55,651 nucleotides of DNA from an uncultured Ruminiclostridium sp. (lineage in GTDB: Bacteria > Bacillota > Clostridia > Oscillospirales > Ruminococcaceae): NCBI GenBank assembly GCA_947629925.1, contig CANRFO010000017.1, positions 1-55,651 of the forward strand, in the 5' to 3' direction. Below the pieces are notes generated by a model. That model worked only from the letters and a program-made list of their open reading frames with translations, was not told the origin of the DNA and made no database searches. Below, piece by piece: positions 15,743 to 23,284 of this stretch. A program made the translations under genes and the position numbers. The number at the start of each line of letters is the position of its first letter. Position 1 is the first letter of the stretch.

Positions 15743-15866
15743 TGAAGCCGCTGAATTAAAAAGCCCCTATTTTCAAGACGTTCAAGCATTCGGCATGGTG
15801 ATTTGACACCAATTTTTTAGAATTACAAAAGTGCCTTGGTAAAGAGTTCGAGAATTATGTAGGTTC

Positions 15867-16643
15867 ATGTACGCTGAGCCTTCTGAAAGAGTTAAATTCT
15901 TCGTTCCTATCAAAAGCTGTTCGATTACACACATTGATGATACTCAAACGGCTGAAGCAATGCTTCCAAAGAAAAAACCAGTAACAGAACGTGGAATCAC
16001 TATTTCATTAGCTTCGGACAGGGAATACAAATCTAATGCGTATTGGAACGAATTAGACCGTTTGCTCGTTAAGGAATATCAGAGAAAAATAAGAAGCGTT
16101 ATAGATTATGATAGTAATACTCATTTCTCAGTATTCCCACTAGCACCAATCCCGCTTATTATTAAGCTTGGCTATTTGTTTATGGATAAAACAGGTGTTG
16201 ATGTATACCAAAAATTCAGACAACCAGATACATGGAAATGGATAGAAAAAGCCAGTACTAATTCTTTTTCAAAACAAAAGATAAAAAAACATGATGGCAA
16301 TAAGGTAGCTCTCGTACTTTCATTGACTTATGAAATAGGTATTGACCGTATTGAATCCGTATATGATGCTAATATTATATATATAATTCGAGCAAAAACA
16401 CAAAATGTCGATTGCATAAAGAGCTTAAAGGATCTATCTGAGTTTTGGCATTTATATCAGGAGATTTGCGATGAAGCCAGAAACATTGACCAAGCAGACG
16501 AAATATATGTTTTCCCAGCAATGCCTGTTTCGGCTGCATTTGAAGTGGGTCGAAGATATATGCCTAAGGTATATCCTAAACTTCGCATTTTTGATGAGTG
16601 CGACGGATTTGTAGATACTACAATTATTATAGGGGATGAATAA
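15867..16643 (+). CDS. SAVED-domain CBASS effector, probably N-terminally truncated
   Basis: A 258-residue protein whose body (about residues 35-255) matches the SAVED domain, which senses cyclic oligonucleotides made by CD-NTases. Typical features are the central hydrophobic strands (KVALVLSLTYEIG, NIIYIIRA) and the C-terminal VFPAMPVSAAFEVGRRYMP followed by YPKLRIFDE. SAVED proteins usually carry an N-terminal effector such as a nuclease (Cap4, Cap5) or membrane domain; none is present. The ATG has no ribosome site. Upstream, between the recombined repeat end (15742) and this start, are short open stretches in two frames (for example LQKCLGKEFENYV in the +2 frame), suggesting a decayed N-terminal part. 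It is separated from the CD-NTase gene by three bases. Confidence 0.75.
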   Translation: MYAEPSERVKFFVPIKSCSITHIDDTQTAEAMLPKKKPVTERGITISLASDREYKSNAYWNELDRLLVKEYQRKIRSVIDYDSNTHFSVFPLAPIPLIIKLGYLFMDKTGVDVYQKFRQPDTWKWIEKASTNSFSKQKIKKHDGNKVALVLSLTYEIGIDRIESVYDANIIYIIRAKTQNVDCIKSLKDLSEFWHLYQEICDEARNIDQADEIYVFPAMPVSAAFEVGRRYMPKVYPKLRIFDECDGFVDTTIIIGDE

Positions 16644-16646
16644 TAG

Positions 16647-17792
16647 ATGACAGATAGACAACAAGCATTAGGCGTTTTACTTGATAAAATAGCCGATGAA
16701 CTTAACATCACCGATACCATGATGAAGCGAGCAGTTAGCAGCTATGAAGACGTTGGTAAATGGATCGGTGAAGGAATTGATTTTGAAGTATGTATAAAAC
16801 CACAGGGATCGATGAATTTAGGAACAGTAGTGCGTCCGATTGATGATTCTGACGATTACGATATGGATTTGATATGCTTGCTTAAAGATGGTTATCGTCT
16901 TAATTCGGAAGATATAAAAAATATTGTTGGAAATCGTTTGAAAGAGAATGATATTTATAGAGAGAAACTCGAAAAAGAGGGAAGACGATGCTGGACTATG
17001 CAATATAATGAGTTCCACATGGATATACTCCCTAGTGTTCCTAAAGAAAAAGTATATTTACCAACTGTATCCACAGCTATCAGGCTAACTCATAAATCTG
17101 ATAATGGCGAGTATGCTCCCAAATATAGCGACCCTGAAGCATATCATAATTGGTTTGTTGAAAGAATGAACCTGCATCATTATCTGCTAGAAAAGAATTC
17201 AGCTTACGCCAAAAAGGATACTGAGATAGACAAAGTTCCTACATATAAAAGGCGGACGACCTTACAAAAAGCAATTCAATTACTCAAGAGACATCGTGAT
17301 ATAATGTTCAAAGACGATAACGATTATGCCCCAATATCCATAATAATAACAACTTTGGCAGCTTTATCCTATGATGGTGATAATAATGTATATACTACTT
17401 TATCCAAAATCATACAGAGTATGCCTGCGCACATAAAAGAATATGATGGTAAATACACTATATCAAATCCTGTGATGGTAGAAGAAAACTTTGCTGATAA
17501 ATGGAACGAAGTCCCAGAGAAAGCGACAGCCTTTTATACATGGCTATCATCGGCGCAAAAAGATATTCTTGAAGAACCGTTGAAATTTGTTGGTATTAAT
17601 GATGTTGCTAATAACTTGGCTTCTTGTCTCGGGGAAGCTCCTGTAAAGCGTGCTCTAAACAACTATGGAAAAGAAATGAAAACCAGCCGAGATAAAGGCG
17701 AACTATATGTTAACGGGTTGACTGGTGGATTAGGAGCAGCAGATATGACATCTTCAACATTAGTAAAGGGGCATACTTTTTTTGGCAAATAA
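16647..17792 (+). CDS. CBASS CD-NTase (cGAS/DncV-like nucleotidyltransferase)
   Basis: A 381-residue second-messenger synthase of CBASS anti-phage immunity. On sensing infection it would make a cyclic di- or trinucleotide that activates the SAVED effector. The nucleotidyltransferase core is intact: GS at residues 54-55 (QGSMNLGT), the metal-binding D72-x-D74 (YDMDLIC) and the third Asp D126 in EFHMDILPSVP. The C-terminal half is the helical OAS1-like domain. The C terminus ends GHTFFGK; in related systems a C-terminal glycine is the site joined to a target by the ubiquitin-conjugation-like partner, so the extra Lys is notable. The stop overlaps the next gene by 11 bases. The clade and product cannot be told by eye. 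Confidence 0.92.
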   Translation: MTDRQQALGVLLDKIADELNITDTMMKRAVSSYEDVGKWIGEGIDFEVCIKPQGSMNLGTVVRPIDDSDDYDMDLICLLKDGYRLNSEDIKNIVGNRLKENDIYREKLEKEGRRCWTMQYNEFHMDILPSVPKEKVYLPTVSTAIRLTHKSDNGEYAPKYSDPEAYHNWFVERMNLHHYLLEKNSAYAKKDTEIDKVPTYKRRTTLQKAIQLLKRHRDIMFKDDNDYAPISIIITTLAALSYDGDNNVYTTLSKIIQSMPAHIKEYDGKYTISNPVMVEENFADKWNEVPEKATAFYTWLSSAQKDILEEPLKFVGINDVANNLASCLGEAPVKRALNNYGKEMKTSRDKGELYVNGLTGGLGAADMTSSTLVKGHTFFGK

Positions 17793-18210
17793 GAGTTTTA
17801 TTAAAGTGAAGTCGTATACTTTAGCACATCAAAGAATAGATATTAGCAACCGGTTTCCAGGAGGGGAAGCTCATATTACACGAGGGCAGCTTTTTTGGAA
17901 AGCAAAAGTTAAACCTACACCTTTATCACGAGAATATAATATAGAAATGTATTATCGTATAGAAAAGCTACCTAAGATTTATATAGTTGGTGATGGATTA
18001 TCAAAACTTGATGATCCCAATTTCCCGCACCACTATTGGATTGATCAAGATAACAAACGTGTTGAAATATGCTTATTTCGATATGATTTTTCCTCAGACA
18101 TGTTATTAAGCAAAACCGTGGTTCCTTGGGCTATTGAGTGGTTATACTATTATGAAATATGGTTATATACAGGTGTATGGAATGGCGGTGGCGAGCATAT
18201 CACAGCATGA
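17782..18210 (+). CDS. E2-like conjugating protein of type II-short CBASS
   Basis: A 142-residue protein resembling the prokaryotic E2-like proteins that accompany CD-NTases in short type II CBASS operons. Hallmarks are PHHYWID (about 82-88), the likely catalytic Cys97 in VEICLFRYD, and the C-terminal VVPWAIEWLYYYEIW followed by TGVWNGGGEH. These proteins link the CD-NTase C terminus to a target and tune its activity; unlike the full Cap2 protein there is no E1 domain and no Cap3-type isopeptidase gene here. The TTG start at 17782 lies inside the CD-NTase gene, so the two are translationally coupled. This places the operon in the type II-short class. Confidence 0.85.
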   Translation: MANKSFIKVKSYTLAHQRIDISNRFPGGEAHITRGQLFWKAKVKPTPLSREYNIEMYYRIEKLPKIYIVGDGLSKLDDPNFPHHYWIDQDNKRVEICLFRYDFSSDMLLSKTVVPWAIEWLYYYEIWLYTGVWNGGGEHITA

Positions 18211-18234
18211 GCTATTATAGTAATGTTGTTGAAT

Positions 18235-18272
18235 AGGCAATGTTGCTTTCAATGCAACATTGCCTTATTTGT
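18235..18272 (+). terminator. intrinsic terminator of the CBASS operon
   Basis: AGGCAATGTTGC pairs with GCAACATTGCCT around a 7-base loop and is followed by TATTTGTTG. Confidence 0.75.
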
Positions 18273-18457
18273 TGTTCTATTAGTTGATTATTTTTTATGA
18301 TAAATGTACCCCATCGTTCGCTCAAAATTATGTAAAATTGTCTTAATTGTCATTTTTTATAATTGTACTTGAAAAATAATATTAATTACAGTATGATGAT
18401 AAGTGAATTATTGATTATATTATTCGCAAACAAGAATTAAATACAGGAGTCTACATT
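18273..18457. other. AT-rich gap after the CBASS operon
   Basis: Nothing recognisable apart from possible promoter sequence for the HTH remnant that follows. Confidence 0.4.
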
Positions 18458-18526
18458 TTGGAAACTGAAAAATATTTATCAGCACAAGAATTATCTGAAT
18501 CCTGTGGAATTACAAAAAGGTATTGA
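18458..18526 (+). pseudogene. truncated start of an excisionase-like HTH gene
   Basis: A TTG start with a good AGGAG site 8 bases before it opens a frame METEKYLSAQELSESCGIT and stops after 22 residues. The sequence matches the first helix pair of small HTH proteins found in excisionase or Fic-adjacent genes (pattern EKYLSAxELSExxGIT). The frame ends where the next promoter's -35 begins, so the rest of the gene was replaced by the EEP module. Confidence 0.5.
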
Positions 18527-18551
18527 CTTTGTGATTTAAATGTGTTATAAT
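18523..18551 (+). promoter_or_regulatory. promoter of the EEP operon
   Basis: TTGACT (18523-18528), a 17-base spacer and TATAAT (18546-18551). The ACGGAGGTG site and ATG at 18599 follow. Confidence 0.8.
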
Positions 18552-18598
18552 GAATGTTGTGCAGAGGTGCAACAATTATAAAACGGAGGTGCTTTACA

Positions 18599-19474
18599 AT
18601 GGGAAAGCAATTTATTACGGTCTGTGAACTGAATCTTCAGGGCGAAAAATGGAAAAAGAAAGAGGAAGAGGAAATATGGAAACAAATTGAGAAGCTTAAA
18701 AATGCTTTGGATGCTCTGGCAAAAGATATAATTATCTTGACAGCAGTTTGTGATAAACAATGGGAAATAATCAAAGATCAGCTAAAAGATAATTATGAAT
18801 TGGTAGCAAGTAAGATTGTCAATACATTTAGAGTGATTATAGGTGTGAATAAATCTTTTGGCGATTTGAAATTGATTGAGGTAACTATCGACAAAAGCAC
18901 AGATGATATTGACTTATTAAAAGTACGTTTTGAAGTGAAGGAGCAGTTGAAGGAGCAGTCTTTTACGGTCATCGGATGTAGATTTACCACCGGTATTGTG
19001 AATAAGGAACAAGATAAGGACAAGCAGATTCAAGAAATGAGAAAACAGTACGATTCTGAACGTGCGGCTTTTGACAGCACACTGTTACCCTTTATCAGTG
19101 AAAGCATTGAGGGTAATAAAAATGACGTTTTCGTGCTTGCTGGAGATTTCAATAATGCACGTTGCTGTGGTGATCTGGACAGTGTCGGTGATTATACATA
19201 CGAAGAAGGCGGGGTGACGAAAGAACGCCCTCAGATCAATTTTAATTTGCAGTTGATAAAGGATCGGCTTAAGCAATATGATTTTGAGATGGCAGATATT
19301 CGCAAGGATGAAAAGGGCAGAAAACAACCCATACCAACTCATAAAATATTCCCTATTGATCATATTTTTGTGAGAGGCCTCACCGTGAAGGAGGATAACG
19401 TCTGCGGAACCATAACGGTTGGCGACTTATCAGACCACGCCATTATATGGGCTGATTTTGATATGAAGGAGTGA
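18599..19474 (+). CDS. endonuclease/exonuclease/phosphatase (EEP) family protein
   Basis: A 291-residue member of the EEP superfamily (DNase I/AP endonuclease/inositol phosphatase fold). The catalytic blocks in the C-terminal half are LAGDFNNAR (metal and base Asp-x-Asn), PIDHIFV and LSDHAIIWADF (the final SDH catalytic motif). The N terminus begins ITVCELNLQGEKW, resembling the NxxG-type first strand, followed by a charged helical insert (WKKKEEEEIWKQIEKLKNAL) where the canonical Glu motif is hard to place. The target could be DNA, RNA or a phosphoester. ATG 18599 follows CGGAGG; the longer ORF start at 18554 overlaps the promoter region. It leads a three-gene operon with two unknown proteins inside the defence island. 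Confidence 0.8.
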   Translation: MGKQFITVCELNLQGEKWKKKEEEEIWKQIEKLKNALDALAKDIIILTAVCDKQWEIIKDQLKDNYELVASKIVNTFRVIIGVNKSFGDLKLIEVTIDKSTDDIDLLKVRFEVKEQLKEQSFTVIGCRFTTGIVNKEQDKDKQIQEMRKQYDSERAAFDSTLLPFISESIEGNKNDVFVLAGDFNNARCCGDLDSVGDYTYEEGGVTKERPQINFNLQLIKDRLKQYDFEMADIRKDEKGRKQPIPTHKIFPIDHIFVRGLTVKEDNVCGTITVGDLSDHAIIWADFDMKE

Positions 19475-19484
19475 GGAGTTGCTT

Positions 19485-19901
19485 ATGGCGAGGATTAACC
19501 TATCACTAGATAAAAATTTATATTCTTTGCTGCAGAAGGATGCCCTTAAGCATAATTGCACAGTAAATGTTTATTTGATAACGATTTTAGAGAAGCTGTA
19601 CAAGCAGAACCCATTCGATTATGAAGCGGCATTGGCTACCTTAGAGGAAGAAGCGAAGAACCAGCCGTTGAATAAGGATTTCACGCTTGTGGATTTGCCG
19701 TCCTTTTCTGAAATTTGTGTGGTAAAGGCGGAAAATGCCAGCCTTAAACCGACGGTTATTAGAGCCAGACTTGGCAAAATGTTTAATTTCCGCGTTAAGA
19801 AAGGCGAAGTGGGGGATGTTTTTCGAAGTCGGAATTCAAAAGGAGAATTGAAGTTTATTAACAGGGCCGCAGTGTATGTTAGAAAAGAGGTAAGAAAATG
19901 A
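19485..19901 (+). CDS. small protein with ribbon-helix-helix-like N terminus, partner of EEP
   Basis: A 138-residue protein. The first 45 residues (MARINLSLDKNLYSLLQKDA onward) have the strand-helix-helix look of ribbon-helix-helix DNA-binding or antitoxin domains. The rest is unrecognised and ends in a basic strand-rich segment (KMFNFRVKKGEVGDVF). GAGGAG precedes ATG 19485, 10 bases after the EEP stop, and the 3' end overlaps the next gene (ATGA). It may regulate the operon or neutralise the EEP protein; neither is shown. Confidence 0.65.
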   Translation: MARINLSLDKNLYSLLQKDALKHNCTVNVYLITILEKLYKQNPFDYEAALATLEEEAKNQPLNKDFTLVDLPSFSEICVVKAENASLKPTVIRARLGKMFNFRVKKGEVGDVFRSRNSKGELKFINRAAVYVRKEVRK

Positions 19902-20470
19902 GTCAGAAAATGAATGTCAAATCAGCTTTTACAACCTACTTAAAGCAGCACTTCATTAAGTTTCACGAGGTTGTGGATGTATACGATAACACGGACAGAA
20001 TTACTATGGTCTTCGGAAATTGTATACGGTGCCCCGATAAGCTTACTGAGGCGAGCATCTACTTTTACAAGGATTGCATGGAATTTCGTGTATATTATAG
20101 TGTGACCGGCGCAAAATGGTGCGCCAGTAGTACCCACCAATCCGAGTTTTTTCGGCTATTGAACTACATCAATGCAAAGGTCTGGCCTTGCGGCTCTGAT
20201 GGCGTTGGCGGTGCGCTCTACAACTCCATACATCTATATGCCCCGCGCCTGTATATGACGGAAGACGGCTGCCATGATATAACCATGACCGTCATAATCC
20301 CTTATGACTTCTACGAGGTCGCCCCATTACAAACGGAAGACTTTCTCATTGCATCACTGCCAGAAGTGCTGGATGCTCTGAGACCGGCAATATTCCTGCT
20401 GCTCCTCGGAAAAATAGACTTGAACCAAGCGAAGAGGATCGTTGACAGGGATGTACTCGGAGAGGAGTAA
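19898..20470 (+). CDS. unknown protein, YbjN-like pattern
   Basis: A 190-residue soluble protein. The alternating pattern with a long N-terminal helix (VKSAFTTYLKQHF), strands (DRITMVFGNC, ASIYFYKDCMEFRVYYS) and a C-terminal helix pair (LPEVLDALRPAIFLLLLGKI) resembles YbjN or type III chaperone-like folds, but the similarity is weak. It is translationally coupled to the preceding gene by ATGA overlap. Base use is mixed: its middle is G/C-richer than the CBASS genes. The function is unknown; it is the third member of the EEP unit. Confidence 0.6.
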   Translation: MSQKMNVKSAFTTYLKQHFIKFHEVVDVYDNTDRITMVFGNCIRCPDKLTEASIYFYKDCMEFRVYYSVTGAKWCASSTHQSEFFRLLNYINAKVWPCGSDGVGGALYNSIHLYAPRLYMTEDGCHDITMTVIIPYDFYEVAPLQTEDFLIASLPEVLDALRPAIFLLLLGKIDLNQAKRIVDRDVLGEE

Positions 20471-20541
20471 TATATGGTTATAGCTGGTTACACCTGAGTG
20501 GGAAAAAAGCCGGTTTGCAGATGAGAAAGGAGCTCAATCAA

Positions 20542-21234
20542 ATGATTTATATAACAGGAGACATTCACGGCGAAATAACAAGGTTCTGCGAAAGCGGAAT
20601 GCCCGGCGAAAGCGGCTGGACCAAAGACGACAAGCTGATAATCTGCGGTGATTTCGGCTTTGTGTGGTATGATAAATCTGACGAAAAGGACTACGCGAAA
20701 GATCAGAGAGATTTGGATCTTCTTGCGGCTAAGCCCTATGACATATTATTTATAGACGGCAATCACGAGAATTTTGATCAGCTTTACAGTTACCCCAAAG
20801 CGCAAAAATATGGCAATGAGGTACACGTTATAAGAGATAATATTTTTCATTTGCAGCGAGGCAGAGTTTACACTATTGAGGGGAAATCATTTTTCACTTT
20901 CGGCGGGGCTTATTCGATAGACAAAATTCTGCGCCGTGAAGGCGAAACATGGTGGAAGCAGGAGCTGCCTTCAGATGAGGAATATAAAACTGCAATCAAG
21001 GCACTGAAAGAATGTGACCACAAGGTCGATTATATAGTCACTCACACCGCTCCGCAGACTTTGATCCGTATGATGGGAAGGGTCCCTGATATAGCGGGCG
21101 GCGAACTGACGGGCTTCCTCGACTGGGTCTGGTATGAAACTGAGTTTAAAAAGTGGTTTTTCGGACATTGGCACAATGATATCGCAGTTACCGAAAAAGC
21201 GAGACTTTTGTGGTACGATGTGGAGAAAATATAA
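20542..21234 (+). CDS. metallophosphoesterase
   Basis: A 230-residue calcineurin-like phosphoesterase. The metal-binding blocks are ITGDIHGE (GDxHG), ICGDFGFVW (GDxx), IDGNHENFD (GNHE), IVTHTAP (H) and FGHWHND (GHxH), all in order. It should hydrolyse phosphomono- or diesters with two metal ions; the substrate is unknown. ATG 20542 follows AAAGGAG; the longer frame at 20515 is not supported. The 3' end converges on the minus-strand ORF at 21301, sharing the terminator hairpin. A short piece of this gene occurs again at 15503-15532. Confidence 0.88.
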   Translation: MIYITGDIHGEITRFCESGMPGESGWTKDDKLIICGDFGFVWYDKSDEKDYAKDQRDLDLLAAKPYDILFIDGNHENFDQLYSYPKAQKYGNEVHVIRDNIFHLQRGRVYTIEGKSFFTFGGAYSIDKILRREGETWWKQELPSDEEYKTAIKALKECDHKVDYIVTHTAPQTLIRMMGRVPDIAGGELTGFLDWVWYETEFKKWFFGHWHNDIAVTEKARLLWYDVEKI

Positions 21235-21398
21235 AATAATGTATTTACACAACATAAATAAAACGGCTGAACATCTCTAAAATGCTCAGCCGTTTATTTT
21301 TTATTCAGTGACAACTTCAATTATCTTCTTCATCTTTTCCACAGGGAAAGGAGCGGCGATGTTGAGATATTCTCCCGCTGAGACCACCGTTCCCGTTA
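21052..21398. repeat. right copy of the direct repeat
   Basis: It covers the end of the metallophosphoesterase gene, the terminator and the 3' end of the minus-strand ORF. The degraded left copy is at 15503-15742. This copy is intact and in coding context, so it is probably the older arrangement. Confidence 0.85.
21261..21300. terminator. bidirectional terminator, right copy
   Basis: AAACGGCTGA pairs with TCAGCCGTTT and is followed by ATTTTTTATT. It separates the converging phosphoesterase and minus-strand ORF. Confidence 0.8.
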
Positions 21399-22356
21399 TT
21401 ATCGTGTTTTTTACACCAGCGGGGACCTTCACCTTATCTCCCACCTTTATGCTTTCATCTCCCAGATAGTGATAAACGGTATCGGAATAGCCGTCCAATT
21501 TAACTCCGCAGCAGATATATTTCTTATCGTCGGCGAGCCGCTTTTCGTATTCCTTTTTCCTTTCTTCGTCACGTTTTTTCTGTTTTTCCTCTAACTTCTT
21601 TTCACATTCCGCTATCCTATCGTTTGCCGCGTGGGGATATTTTTCCTTGTATACGGAAATAAAACCGTCCCTTATTATTCTCGGATCTACAAGTTCATCA
21701 TCGCTGCATACGCACAGATCAACCATCTCGCAAATTATCCCGCTCAAATTTTCGCTGTTTGCATTTCCGCCGTCAGCGCATACGATAAACAAGCCCTTAG
21801 CCAGCTTTTCGTTATTCCTTTCCAGGAGCTTGAACAGCAAGGTCCCGTAATCTCTTACCAGCTCCCTTGAGCAGTATATCAGCTTGACGGCAAAGTCGGG
21901 CTTTCTTTCGGAGTATTCCGCCATTATGCTGAAAAAATCATTGTTGTAAGCTCCGCTTGTCACTATCCTGTCTGTCAGCTTGTCTTCCGTATCGTTTGAA
22001 TATTCCATATACGGAACGAACTGATCGATGCACCAGTCCCACACCTCAAAGGCTTCTCTGCGGTCAATGCGGTATATTTTTTCAATCATTTCCTCAAATC
22101 CGATCTCCTGCGTCAAGTCCTCTTCAGGCAATGGCAGCAACATATTAAAATTATCCTGAACCGCTTGAGCGTACAGAAAATCTCCGCTGAGAGTTATATA
22201 TCCTGCCGCTGTCAGCTTATGGTGATTTTCCAGTATAAAATCATACAGCGCAAGAGGTTTTTCCTTTGCCTTCTTATCTGAAAATGTCACATTTGTGCAT
22301 TCGCATTTTTTTTTTTTCGCAAAGCGCCTGATACTTTCTCCGATTCGGGAAATCAC
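21301..22356 (-). CDS. unknown protein; likely 3' half of a gene split at an A12 tract
   Basis: A 351-codon frame with a GTG start lying inside the preceding ORF and without a ribosome site. From residue about 18 (CECTNVTFSDKK) it reads as a real soluble protein: helical repeats (about 30-240), a lysine/glutamate coiled coil (CEKKLEEKQKKRDEERKKEY) and a C-terminal small beta domain (DKVKVPAGVKNTIITGTVVS). No family was recognised. It overlaps the 336-residue ORF by 83 bases. The two frames meet at twelve A residues (22317-22306); loss of one A would join them into a single protein of about 660 residues. Slippage, phase variation, a sequencing error or true decay are all possible. Confidence 0.6.
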   Translation of the reverse strand: MISRIGESIRRFAKKKKCECTNVTFSDKKAKEKPLALYDFILENHHKLTAAGYITLSGDFLYAQAVQDNFNMLLPLPEEDLTQEIGFEEMIEKIYRIDRREAFEVWDWCIDQFVPYMEYSNDTEDKLTDRIVTSGAYNNDFFSIMAEYSERKPDFAVKLIYCSRELVRDYGTLLFKLLERNNEKLAKGLFIVCADGGNANSENLSGIICEMVDLCVCSDDELVDPRIIRDGFISVYKEKYPHAANDRIAECEKKLEEKQKKRDEERKKEYEKRLADDKKYICCGVKLDGYSDTVYHYLGDESIKVGDKVKVPAGVKNTIITGTVVSAGEYLNIAAPFPVEKMKKIIEVVTE

Positions 22357-23284
22357 TTTCGTAAAGACCGTTCAATATCTCTGTCGGGTCGGCGTCCTTC
22401 AATATTTCTGACAGGCTTTTTGCGGGAGCTTCACTATTATCTTCCGTCGGCAAAAAGTGATACAATTCCATTATCTCTTTTATCTGCTCAGCCGTTTTAT
22501 CGGTTATTTCATCACCGACATGTATGTATATGCACTGCTCTTCCGCCTCCTCTATCGCCTCCTCGATAGCGTCCTCGTATTCCGCTTCCGTATCATAATC
22601 CTCAGGGTCTATTCCGTATTTCTCGAAATCCTCCTCATGCTCGCTTCGCCAAAATGCTTTTTGTTCCTCTATCTCCTCTTCGTATTCTTCCTCCGTATCA
22701 TAATCCTCGGGATCTATTCCGTATTTCTCAAAATCCTCCTCATGCTCACTTCTCCACCATTCTTTTGCATCTTCTATCGCCTCTTCGTATTCTTCTTCTG
22801 TATCATAATCCTCAGGGTCTATTCCGTATTTATCAAGATCCTCCTCATGCATACCTCTCCAAATCGCTTTTTCTTCCTCTATTGCCTCCTCGTATTCTTC
22901 CTCAGTTTCATAATCGTCGGGATTGACGTCAAAATCAAGCTGATCCTGTATATGCCTTTTCTTCCAACCGTATTTTGCGTCTATGAGCGCCTTGCTGTAT
23001 TCTTCTATCGTTTCGTAATTCTCTGGGAATATGTTATATTCCGCGCCATCGTGGCAGTATTTTCTCCAGTCATACGGACCGTAAGCGGCATTTCCGCCGC
23101 TGTCAAACGCTCCTTCTCCGCCAAGGATAGTCCCCAGCGTCGCCCAGTCGTCCATTGAATCATGACCCAGCCCCGCAGCTATCCCTGCCGCCTTGAAAGG
23201 GTCGGGATCGCCGTTACTGTCCTTGCTGGACTGAACTATGCCGTAAAGAAACAGGTCGTTTAAAATGTCTTCTATAAGTCCCAT
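22274..23284 (-). CDS. acidic repeat protein; likely 5' half of the split gene
   Basis: A 336-residue very acidic protein with a strong GGGAGG site before its ATG. The middle has four tandem copies of a 35-residue unit (core GIDPEDYDTEEEYEEAIE, then a WRSEHEEDFEKY helix); the last copy is degenerate. In DNA the units repeat exactly every 105 bases (22591, 22696, 22801, 22906). The N terminus (MGLIEDILNDLFLYG) has a short Gly-rich region around residues 30-65. No family was recognised. Near the C terminus the frame passes through the A12 tract and ends soon after (MRMHKCDIFR), probably out of its natural frame. Confidence 0.65.
   Translation of the reverse strand: MGLIEDILNDLFLYGIVQSSKDSNGDPDPFKAAGIAAGLGHDSMDDWATLGTILGGEGAFDSGGNAAYGPYDWRKYCHDGAEYNIFPENYETIEEYSKALIDAKYGWKKRHIQDQLDFDVNPDDYETEEEYEEAIEEEKAIWRGMHEEDLDKYGIDPEDYDTEEEYEEAIEDAKEWWRSEHEEDFEKYGIDPEDYDTEEEYEEEIEEQKAFWRSEHEEDFEKYGIDPEDYDTEAEYEDAIEEAIEEAEEQCIYIHVGDEITDKTAEQIKEIMELYHFLPTEDNSEAPAKSLSEILKDADPTEILNGLYESDFPNRRKYQALCEKKKMRMHKCDIFR
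22306..22317 (-). other. A12 homopolymer tract joining two ORFs
   Basis: Twelve T on the plus strand. On the minus strand the upstream frame reads GAA AAA AAA AAA ATG, the downstream frame AAA AAA AAA AAA TGC. Removing one A makes the two frames continuous. Confidence 0.85.
22591..22920 (-). repeat. four 105-bp tandem repeats within the acidic protein gene
   Basis: The segment starting TATCATAATCCTC on the plus strand recurs at 22591, 22696, 22801 and, in degenerate form, 22906. Each encodes one 35-residue unit. Such repeats can change in number by recombination. Confidence 0.85.

Noticed and set aside
15624-15806. 60-residue ORF as the N-terminal part of the SAVED effector
   Set aside because: It lies in the same frame, but its first two thirds are antisense to the duplicated 3' end of the minus-strand ORF. 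Only about the last 20 codons could belong to a decayed effector.
18554-18598. Upstream start for the EEP protein
   Set aside because: This start lies three bases after the -10 box, where transcription has hardly begun, and the ATG at 18599 has a strong CGGAGG site.
22457-23158. 233-residue plus-strand ORF rich in Leu, Phe and Tyr
   Set aside because: It mirrors the acidic repeat gene on the other strand; its membrane-like composition is the reverse complement of Glu/Asp codons.
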